From the NCBI GenBank assembly GCA_018830445.1, contig JAHJSN010000170.1:1-35902 (forward strand): a stretch of 35,902 nucleotides of DNA, written 5' to 3'. The translations under genes and the position numbers were made by a program. Below are positions 20,619 through 27,033 of this stretch, in pieces. The number at the start of each line of letters is the position of its first letter. The stretch's first letter is position 1. The notes beneath the pieces were generated by a model. That model was not told where the DNA came from. It made no database searches and saw nothing but the letters and a program-made list of their open reading frames with translations. The DNA is from Alphaproteobacteria bacterium (GTDB taxonomy: Bacteria; Pseudomonadota; Alphaproteobacteria; Rhizobiales; Hyphomicrobiaceae).

Positions 20619-21545
20619 ATGGATACCCCCGTAATGCCTGCTGATAAAACGGGGCCGAAAGCGGATACGTTCTCGATTCAGAACATCGGGATCATCGGCG
20701 CTGGCCAGATGGGTAATGGGATCGCCCACGTCGCGGCCCTCGCCGGCTATGACGTGCTCGTCAACGACTTGTCCCGCGAAGCCTTCGATACTGCCGTGGC
20801 CATCATAGCGCGAAACCTGGACCGCCAGGTTTCCAAGGAAATGATCAGCGGTTCCGAAAAGGACACGGCACTGTCCCGGATTGGCTTTGCTGAGGGTTTC
20901 AGCCGGTTTGCCGAATGCGATCTCGTCATTGAGGCCGCCACCGAGGATGAGGCAACCAAGCGCAGCATCTTCACAGAGCTGAGCAAACATCTCAAGCCGG
21001 ACGCGATCATCGCCACCAATACCTCCTCGATATCCGTCACCCGCCTCGCAGCCGTAACCGACCGGCCCGACCGCTTCATCGGCATGCATTTCATGAACCC
21101 GGTTCCATTGATGGAGCTGGTCGAATTGATCCGCGGTATCGCCACCGAGGACGACACGTTCGAAGTGAGCCGGGCATTCGTCCACTCGCTCGGCAAGACG
21201 ACCGCGGTCTCGGAAGACTTCCCCGCCTTCATCGTCAATCGCATCCTGCTGCCGATGATCAACGAAGCCGTCTACACGCTTTACGAGGGTGTCGGCACGG
21301 TGGAATCGATCGACAAGGCGATGAAGCTCGGCGCCAACCATCCCATGGGGCCGCTGGAACTTGCCGATTTCATCGGTCTGGATACCTGCCTGTCGGTCAT
21401 GCAGGTTCTCTACGAGGGCCTCGCCGACTCCAAGTACCGCCCATGCCCGCTTCTCGTGAAATACGTCGAGGCTGGTTGGCTTGGCCGCAAGACGCAGCGC
21501 GGCTTCTACGATTACCGCGGCGACGTGCCGGTCCCGACCCGCTAG
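20619..21545 (+). CDS. hbd: 3-hydroxybutyryl-CoA dehydrogenase
   Basis: This 308-residue NAD(P)-dependent enzyme interconverts acetoacetyl-CoA and 3-hydroxybutyryl-CoA. The Rossmann motif GIIGAGQMGNGIAH lies at about residues 24-37. The catalytic region FIGMHFMNPVPLMELVELI contains His157, and DFPAFIVNRILLPMINEAV contains the conserved Asn207. The C-terminus ends with GRKTQRGFYDY, typical of the short bacterial enzyme. GGGAG lies upstream of ATG 20619; a second ATG at 20634 would shorten it by five residues. Along with EtfBA and Ccr it fits C4 acyl-CoA flux through PHB or the ethylmalonyl-CoA pathway. Confidence 0.94.
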   Translation: MDTPVMPADKTGPKADTFSIQNIGIIGAGQMGNGIAHVAALAGYDVLVNDLSREAFDTAVAIIARNLDRQVSKEMISGSEKDTALSRIGFAEGFSRFAECDLVIEAATEDEATKRSIFTELSKHLKPDAIIATNTSSISVTRLAAVTDRPDRFIGMHFMNPVPLMELVELIRGIATEDDTFEVSRAFVHSLGKTTAVSEDFPAFIVNRILLPMINEAVYTLYEGVGTVESIDKAMKLGANHPMGPLELADFIGLDTCLSVMQVLYEGLADSKYRPCPLLVKYVEAGWLGRKTQRGFYDYRGDVPVPTR

Positions 21546-21632
21546 CCCTGAACACAGTTCGAATCCGCTCTGGCATACACCGGATCGGGAAGACGAATCG
21601 CGATGCAGCCGGGCCCGTCTGAAATTGCCCTG

Positions 21633-21656
21633 CGCACTATTGAATCCAACAGTGCG
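21633..21656. promoter_or_regulatory. Interrupted palindrome upstream of the SDR gene
   Basis: CGCACT-A-TTG (21633-21642) faces CAA-C-AGTGCG (21647-21656) across AATC, giving nine pairs with one symmetric A/C mismatch. It lies 45 bp before the SDR start and 87 bp after hbd. There is no T-run, so an operator or leader hairpin is more likely than a terminator. Confidence 0.35.
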
Positions 21657-21701
21657 GCAAGCCGGTATTGAGTTCGATAGAGCGCAAAAAAAGGACTCAA
21701 A

Positions 21702-22460
21702 ATGAGCGAGAATTCCCGCATTGCAGTCGTGACGGGTGGCGGCACCGGTATCGGTCAGGCGGTTGCTCTGGCCCTGCAGGCCGACGGCTATAACGTCGTC
21801 ATCGCGGGCCGGCACCGCGCAAAGCTTGAGGATACGATCAAATTGGCCAAGCCCGGGGCTGGAGAATTCCGCGCCGTGCCCACCGACATTGCCGACCCGC
21901 TGGCGGTCAAGGCGTTGTTTCACGCCGTCGATCAGGCCTACGGCCGTCTCGACGTTCTCTTCAACAACGCCGGCATCGGCGCACCGGTGAAGCCGATGGA
22001 GGAACTGACCGCCGAAGAGTGGCGCAAGGTCGTGAGCATCAACCTGTCGGGCGTGTTCTATTGCTGCCAGGAAGCCATCAAGCTGATGAAGGCCCAGGAC
22101 CCACAGGGCGGCCGCATCATCAACAACGGTTCGATCTCGGCCCATTCGCCACGACCCATGACGGCACCCTATACCGCCACCAAGCACGCCATCACAGGGC
22201 TGACCAAATCGATCGCGCTCGACGGCCGCCCATTCAACATTGCCTGCTCTCAAGTCGACATCGGCAATGCCGCCACGGAAATGACCGAACCGTTCGTGAC
22301 CGGCGTCATGCAGGCCGACGGACACAAACGCCCCGAGCCGCGCATGGATGTCGATCATGTCGCCCAGGCAGTCCTCTTCATGGCCAACCTGCCGCTTGAA
22401 TCGAACGTCCTCAACATGACGATCAAGGCGACCAACATGCCATTTGAAGGTCGCGGCTGA
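21702..22460 (+). CDS. Short-chain dehydrogenase/reductase
   Basis: This 252-residue classical SDR has the cofactor motif TGGGTGIG (residues 11-18), NNAG (88-91), catalytic Ser144, Tyr157 and Lys161 (YTATK). The residue after the second strand is an Arg-containing GRHRAK stretch, which favours NADP(H), but this is inference. AAAAAAGGA precedes ATG 21702. The substrate is not predictable; the position after etfBA-hbd does not prove a shared pathway, since 156 bp with a palindrome lie between. Confidence 0.9.
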   Translation: MSENSRIAVVTGGGTGIGQAVALALQADGYNVVIAGRHRAKLEDTIKLAKPGAGEFRAVPTDIADPLAVKALFHAVDQAYGRLDVLFNNAGIGAPVKPMEELTAEEWRKVVSINLSGVFYCCQEAIKLMKAQDPQGGRIINNGSISAHSPRPMTAPYTATKHAITGLTKSIALDGRPFNIACSQVDIGNAATEMTEPFVTGVMQADGHKRPEPRMDVDHVAQAVLFMANLPLESNVLNMTIKATNMPFEGRG

Positions 22461-22608
22461 ACGGTTGAAAGGAAGTCCGATCTCCGCTCGCCAAGCTTAT
22501 CGGGCGCCTGGATCGGTTCGCCTGACGAACATTGCCCGCGTCGTAATGGTGGTGTCATGACGCGAATGCAGGGCCGTAGATGACCGGCGGGCTGACCCGG
22601 CGGAATGA

Positions 22609-23265
22609 CTAACCTTCGCCGGCCTGCACCTTGGCTGAGTATTCCTCGAAGGTGATCGGCCCGCCTGCCGCCGCGACGCGAGGCTTGTCGGCTTCCGGGA
22701 TCACGTCCTGCACCAGATCGATCCGCTTCCAGCTTGGCATCGGCGGCGTGTGATCGGCCGTCGGCGCATAAACCGAGGTCTCCAGTTTCTTGTGCTTGTG
22801 GATGTAGCGCGGGCAGTTGATGAAGATCTGCTTGATCGTCGCGCGAACGATCATCTTGGCACCGGGAAACTCGCTCATCAGCGGGTCGTCTTTGGAGACC
22901 TCCGCCTTCGCCTGCACCCGCATCCTGTGCGGCGTTTCAAAGTCGATGAACAGCATTCCGATTTCACCGGTCTGCGAAATGTTACCCATCGAAAGGAACA
23001 TGCCGTTACCGTCGTAGGCGGGAAAAGCCAGCGTTTTGGAGTCGACGGCGCGAACGAAGCCGGCGGTGCCGCCCTTGTAGGAGACTGTCGGCGATCCGTC
23101 TGCGTTGACGGTCGCCAGGAAGAACATGTCCCGGCTTTCGATGAAGCCCTGGTCCTCCGGCGCCAATTCGTCATGGACGATCAGCTCGACAACGCGGTCG
23201 GCCAGCGGTCGGGTTCCGAAATCGTCTTGCAGCTTGCGCTGCGCGTCGCTGTAGTAATCGCTCAT
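22609..23265 (-). CDS. Pyridoxamine 5'-phosphate oxidase-like (PPOX) flavin-binding protein
   Basis: This 218-residue split-barrel protein has the FMN-binding segment FFLATVNADGSPTVSYKGG (near residues 48-66), then YDGNGMFLSMGNISQTGEIG and the second strand set RMRVQAKAEV and ARTIKQIFINCPRYIH-like (RATIKQIFINCPRYIHKHKK). It is not the PdxH enzyme itself; the extended N- and C-termini and INCPRYIH match the general stress/flavin-nucleotide-binding group. I start at ATG 23265 because AGGA is eight bases upstream; ATG 23271 is too close to it. Just 88 bp separate it from the secreted-protein gene on the same strand. Confidence 0.82.
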   Translation of the reverse strand: MSDYYSDAQRKLQDDFGTRPLADRVVELIVHDELAPEDQGFIESRDMFFLATVNADGSPTVSYKGGTAGFVRAVDSKTLAFPAYDGNGMFLSMGNISQTGEIGMLFIDFETPHRMRVQAKAEVSKDDPLMSEFPGAKMIVRATIKQIFINCPRYIHKHKKLETSVYAPTADHTPPMPSWKRIDLVQDVIPEADKPRVAAAGGPITFEEYSAKVQAGEG

Positions 23266-23353
23266 GGTCATATCCTGCTGGGTTGCGCGTGCAGTACGCC
23301 GCACCCTTCAAGAGCGAGGGGGCGCCGTCAACCTCGCCAAACGGCGGCCAATC

Positions 23354-23836
23354 TTACTTCGACAACTTTGCGCTTGCCCGCGACGTCACATCAAGCTTTG
23401 CCAGGCAATTCTCGACCGCTTCGGTGCCGCTGCGGCACTCCACGACGTCGTTGACCAGGAACGACCCGATGTCGTCGCACTTGACGTTGCCGAGTTCGAA
23501 AAGCTTGACGATCCGCTTTTGCATCCTGAGCGGAGCCAGATCGACGAAGAAACGCTGATCGACAATTCCGTCGGTCTTGAACAGCACCAGATCGAGTTTC
23601 AGAGTATCGAACTCCGACTCGGTCTGATTGTTGACGACGACATAGATCCGGCAGCCGGTGTCGATCGCTTCCAGTTTGTTCAGTTCGACCGCGATCGGCG
23701 TCGCATTCTCGGATTGTGCAATGGCGCCGGCCGATCCGAATGCCAGGATGACACCGGCTGCGACGGCGGCGAGTCTGGGAAGACGGCCGCCCCTGAAGTT
23801 GGAGCGGGAAATTTCAAGCTTGTTCCAGATCTTCAC
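23354..23836 (-). CDS. Secreted protein encoded divergently from the TonB system, unknown function
   Basis: This 160-residue product starts at GTG 23836, eight bases after a strong GGGAGG. A long basic n-region (RSNFRGGRLPR) and hydrophobic core (LAAVAAGVILAFGSAGAIAQ) predict a Sec signal cleaved near residue 41. The mature part has four cysteines (62, 120, 134, 144) and alternating beta-strand-like segments (CRIYVVVNN, LKLDLVLFKTDG, KRIVKLFELGNV), suggesting a disulfide-bonded beta-sandwich. It is divergent from exbB with a 382-bp intergenic region, so a role in the same uptake system is possible but unproven. Family not recognised. Confidence 0.72.
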   Translation of the reverse strand: MKIWNKLEISRSNFRGGRLPRLAAVAAGVILAFGSAGAIAQSENATPIAVELNKLEAIDTGCRIYVVVNNQTESEFDTLKLDLVLFKTDGIVDQRFFVDLAPLRMQKRIVKLFELGNVKCDDIGSFLVNDVVECRSGTEAVENCLAKLDVTSRASAKLSK

Positions 23837-24101
23837 GCAGTCATCCTCCCTAAACGTTCTATGATTGAAGGCAGGTACTTGGGATAAGCCGGAACCGCCT
23901 CGGGTCTTTGGCATGATGCGTTAACCCGGCAGACCGGTTCTCTGCAACATTCCTCTTTGTTCTTCGTGTTCATACAACCCAATTAAGTGCTGATTCGACG
24001 GACGATTGGGGCCTCCGGGTATCATCTCCACCAGAAATCGGGAATTATCGGAAATGACAACCGTCGCTGGAAACGCGATAACCTTGAACTGTGTGCACGG
24101 T

Positions 24102-24115
24102 ATGATCGCGATCAT
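24102..24115. promoter_or_regulatory. Perfect 14-nt palindrome upstream of exbB
   Basis: ATGATCGCGATCAT is exactly self-complementary and lies about 104 bp before the exbB start. It could be an operator for the TonB system, but its short length makes chance possible. Confidence 0.3.
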
Positions 24116-24129
24116 TTCCAAGCGAAAAC

Positions 24130-24164
24130 ATGAAAAAACCCACCGCGCGGCTAATTTGCGCGGT
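24130..24164 (-). terminator. Orphan minus-strand terminator-like hairpin
   Basis: On the minus strand ACCGCGC pairs with GCGCGGT (24142-24148 with 24158-24164, 9-nt loop) and is followed by GGGTTTTTTC. No minus-strand gene lies immediately to its right, since exbB is on the plus strand. It may end an antisense or small RNA, block readthrough, or be a leader stem of exbB. Confidence 0.5.
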
Positions 24165-24218
24165 AGAGGGAACGCGGCTTAATGCACCGGGCTCGAAAAA
24201 TGTCGGTAGGAGAACAAT

Positions 24219-25085
24219 GTGGCAGGATCGACGTCATCGTTTGTAATTGCTCAGGCAGCGGAGTCTGCGGGCATACCGGTTCCCCCGGCTGATGCCGTCA
24301 GCGAGGCCGCGCCGGCTGCGGCAGCTCAATCCGTCGAAATCATTATCGAGCCGGCGGTAAGCAGCTACCCAGACTATCTGCCGACCGAGTTGCTCGGCTA
24401 CGATCTAATGGCGGCGTATGAGATCGTCGAGAAAGGCGGCCCGGTCGTCATGATCCTGCTGGCGCTTTCGGTCGCCGCGGTCATGGTCACCCTCGTCAAG
24501 CTGTTCCAGTTTTCCTGGCTGCGGGTGGGTGCGACAGGTAAGGCCGACAAGGCCCTCGCTTTGTGGATCGGCGGCCGCCATCAGGACGCCTACGCGGCCG
24601 TCTCCGAGTCCGCCTCCCCCACCGCCGTGGTGCTGGCGCATGGCATGCGTGGCCTGATCGGCGGCGTCGACGAGCGTACCGTTCGCGAGGATGTCGAGCG
24701 CGTTGCCGTCTCCCAGCTGTCCGGGTTGCGCTCCTACATGCGCGTTCTCGATTCGACAGTCCAGATTGCCCCGCTGCTTGGTCTGTTCGGCACCGTTCTT
24801 GGAATGATATCTGCGTTCCAGGCGCTTCAAAGCGCCGGCGCCGAAGCCGACCCGACGGTTCTTGCCGGCGGCATCTGGGTGGCGCTGCTGACCACCGCCG
24901 TCGGTCTTTCCATCGCCATTCCGATGGCCTTCGTGAATTCCTGGTTCGAAGGCCGCATCGAGCGCGAAAAGGAGAATATCGAAGGCGTTTTGACGAGCCT
25001 CTTCACCCGCCGCGCGACCGAAGCGGTCCGCACGGCCAAGCCCGCCAACGATGTCGGGACCAGGGTGGCGCATGCGGCTGAGTGA
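24219..25085 (+). CDS. exbB: TonB-system energiser ExbB
   Basis: This 288-residue inner-membrane protein of the MotA/TolQ/ExbB family forms the pentameric proton channel with ExbD. An N-terminal Ala/Pro-rich periplasmic extension (about 1-70) is typical of the long ExbB type. Membrane helices lie at about 74-96, 182-204 (IAPLLGLFGTVLGMISAFQA) and 214-243 (GGIWVALLTTAVGLSIAIPM). The start is GTG 24219 with AGGAGA upstream; an ATG two bases earlier is out of frame and short. It overlaps exbD1 by 14 bp. It is first in a five-gene set with exbD1, exbD2, tonB and the receptor gene. Confidence 0.95.
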   Translation: MAGSTSSFVIAQAAESAGIPVPPADAVSEAAPAAAAQSVEIIIEPAVSSYPDYLPTELLGYDLMAAYEIVEKGGPVVMILLALSVAAVMVTLVKLFQFSWLRVGATGKADKALALWIGGRHQDAYAAVSESASPTAVVLAHGMRGLIGGVDERTVREDVERVAVSQLSGLRSYMRVLDSTVQIAPLLGLFGTVLGMISAFQALQSAGAEADPTVLAGGIWVALLTTAVGLSIAIPMAFVNSWFEGRIEREKENIEGVLTSLFTRRATEAVRTAKPANDVGTRVAHAAE

Positions 25086-25458
25086 ATGGCAGCGCAGGAA
25101 GTCGACCATCGGCCTCACGCCCCTGATTGACGTCGTGTTCCTGCTGCTCATCTTTTTCATGCTGGCCTCGACCTTCCTCAAGTTCTCCGCCTTGCCGGTT
25201 TCAGGCGCCAGAGGCGGCGGTCAATCGGGAAGCTTGAATGAGATTGCGCTGATCCAGCTGCGCGATACGGGAGGGCTCCGCGTCAACAACATCGAAATCG
25301 GGCTCGACGGATTGCGGTCTCATATTGCGGGCCTCGTCGCCAAGGGAGTCACGCGCGCCGTGCTCCAGCCCGCCAAGGGATCGAAGGTCCAGGATCTGGT
25401 CAAGGTCCTCGAATTGACCCGCAAGACGGAATTGAAAAGCGTCGTGGTCGTACGCTGA
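25072..25458 (+). CDS. exbD: ExbD-type biopolymer transporter protein 1 (canonical Asp)
   Basis: This 128-residue protein has one membrane helix (LTPLIDVVFLLLIFFMLAS, about residues 15-33) and a C-terminal periplasmic domain. Asp20 in PLIDVVF is the conserved membrane acid that carries protons in ExbD and TolR. I start at ATG 25072, inside the end of exbB; an ATG at 25051 would add seven residues. It is followed only 2 bp later by the open frame of a second ExbD. Confidence 0.92.
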   Translation: MRLSEWQRRKSTIGLTPLIDVVFLLLIFFMLASTFLKFSALPVSGARGGGQSGSLNEIALIQLRDTGGLRVNNIEIGLDGLRSHIAGLVAKGVTRAVLQPAKGSKVQDLVKVLELTRKTELKSVVVVR

Positions 25459-25499
25459 GTTTGAACGTGCAGATGACGGCCAGGCAGCAAGGGAATCTG

Positions 25500-25904
25500 A
25501 TGCGACTGCGAACGGCACCGGTGAGGAAGCAACCAGCGGAGAACATGATTCCGCTGATCAATATCGTGTTCCTGATTCTGATCTTTTTCCTCGTCGCAAG
25601 CGCCCTGCGTCCGTTCAGCGACCGCGAGGTTCGCCTTGCCGAATCCGCCGAAACCAAGAGCCCAGGCGCCGGCACCCGCATGGCCGTCCTGCGCCGGGAC
25701 GGGTCGATCTATGTGGCCGGCGCCCAAATCAGTGAAGCGGAATTGCTCAGCCGGTTCGCAGCGTGGGCCACGGATGATCCCGGTCGCGGCATCACCTTGG
25801 TGGCGGACCGGGACATGGAAGCCCCGGCGCTGATCGCGGTCGTCACCTCGGCCAACGCCGCCGGCATCGCCGACGTTAAACTCCTCACCCGGAAGGCGCG
25901 CTGA
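25500..25904 (+). CDS. ExbD-type biopolymer transporter protein 2 (Asn in place of the proton-carrying Asp)
   Basis: This 134-residue ExbD paralogue has a membrane helix MIPLINIVFLILIFFLVASA (about residues 16-35) and a periplasmic domain ending VKLLTRKAR. The codon at 25560-25562 is AAT, so Asn21 replaces the Asp present in ExbD1. I start at ATG 25500 (AAGGGA upstream, product begins MRLRTAPVRK); in-frame starts at 25461 (TTG) and 25473 are alternatives. It sits between exbD1 and tonB with 5 bp before tonB, so both ExbDs are made from one message and could form a heterodimer. Confidence 0.9.
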   Translation: MRLRTAPVRKQPAENMIPLINIVFLILIFFLVASALRPFSDREVRLAESAETKSPGAGTRMAVLRRDGSIYVAGAQISEAELLSRFAAWATDDPGRGITLVADRDMEAPALIAVVTSANAAGIADVKLLTRKAR

Positions 25905-25909
25905 AGACG

Positions 25910-26788
25910 ATGAAGATCGGACTTCGACATTGGTTGACCGCGGGCGTGCTGGCGATTGTGCTGAACGCCGCCGCTATCGTCGTCATTTCGCTTCAGCAGG
26001 ACACCGCCGGCGCCGCAACGATCATCCCCGGCCCGCAGATCGAGATGGCCGACTCGCTCGCCGGCATCATGGGCGAACCGCTTGAAATCTCCGAAGATCA
26101 ACCCGACGAGATCGACGAAGTCGAACCCGAGCCGGAGCTAGCCGAAACCGTCGAGCCTCAGCCCGAACTCGTCGACACGTCCAAACCGATCGAACTTGCC
26201 GCGACCGCGCCCGTCGTACTGCCCGAACACGTTCGCTCCGTCGAGGCGATTCCCGTCGTCCCGACCAACGAACTGAAGGCGACCGAACCCGCGCCTGTGC
26301 TGGCGCCAGTCACGCCGGAGAAAGTCGAGACGAAGGAGGAGCCGAAGGACGTCGAGGTCAAGGAGCTGCCGAAGAAGACGCCGGTCGTTAAGGAGAAGAA
26401 GACCAAGAAGGTCAAGAAGACGCCGAAAAAGACAACGACCAAGTCCAGGAAGACGAAGAAAGCCAAGCCGCGCACCACCAAGGCTCGCGGCAACAACAAG
26501 AAGGGCAACGCCGGCAAATCGAAAAAGACCGGCGCCAGCAAGGCCGCCATTGCCGGCTTCGGCTCGCAGGTGCGCAGCAGGATTGCTTCGGCCGCCCGTC
26601 GTGCCGCCAAGGGCAAAGGCAGCGTCCGCGTCACGGTGAGCATCTCGCCGTCGGGGTCCGCTTCGGTCAGCGTGTCCGGTCCTGGCAATCTGACAGGCGC
26701 GGTTCGCTCCGCCGTCAGCGGCACCTCTTTCCCGCCTCCGCCGGCAGGCGCGCCGAGATCCTATACGGTAAGCATTACCTTCCGTTGA
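25910..26788 (+). CDS. tonB: TonB family energy transducer
   Basis: This 292-residue protein has an N-terminal membrane anchor (about residues 8-28) and an acidic, Pro/Glu-rich stretch (about 60-90, PEPELAETVEPQPEL). A Lys-rich linker covers about 140-210 (TKKVKKTPKKTTTKSRKTKK is part). The C-terminal TonB domain (about 215-292) contains GSVRVTVSISPSGSASVSVS and ends SFPPPPAGAPRSYTVSITFR. TonB spans the periplasm and transmits force from ExbBD to the plug of outer-membrane receptors. The linker is a strong acidic-then-basic block pattern, unlike the X-Pro linkers of enteric TonB. Last gene of exbB-exbD-exbD-tonB. Confidence 0.93.
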   Translation: MKIGLRHWLTAGVLAIVLNAAAIVVISLQQDTAGAATIIPGPQIEMADSLAGIMGEPLEISEDQPDEIDEVEPEPELAETVEPQPELVDTSKPIELAATAPVVLPEHVRSVEAIPVVPTNELKATEPAPVLAPVTPEKVETKEEPKDVEVKELPKKTPVVKEKKTKKVKKTPKKTTTKSRKTKKAKPRTTKARGNNKKGNAGKSKKTGASKAAIAGFGSQVRSRIASAARRAAKGKGSVRVTVSISPSGSASVSVSGPGNLTGAVRSAVSGTSFPPPPAGAPRSYTVSITFR

Positions 26789-27033
26789 ATGCGCAACAGG
26801 CCATGTTGCGCCTGCAAGAAATTTTCCGATAAATCAGCCTATTATTCCCGCTCCCGAGCAGTCTTAGGAAGTTTTCCCGACTTTTGTTGCCTCCTCACAA
26901 CTACGCCCCACAATCGGCGCGGCGGTTTCCCGAAATCATGTCGATCCTATGGTCAGCGCAAAGATATTGAGGGACAAGATTCGATCTATCGAGCTTGTCG
27001 GAGTGCAGGCTGAAGTACTTGGGGGCTGACGGG

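Larger units (their letters stand above)
23837..24218. other. Divergent control region of the TonB operon
   Basis: This 382-bp gap should carry promoters for the secreted-protein gene and exbB. It contains a perfect 14-nt palindrome and a minus-strand terminator-like hairpin, both listed separately. A 66-codon minus-strand open frame (23921-24121) has no family match or convincing start and is not called. I see no clear Irr or RirA box by eye. Confidence 0.45.

Noticed and set aside
23921-24121. 66-codon minus-strand frame in the exbB control region, considered as HemP-like
   Set aside because: It lacks the HemP sequence pattern and a convincing start site.
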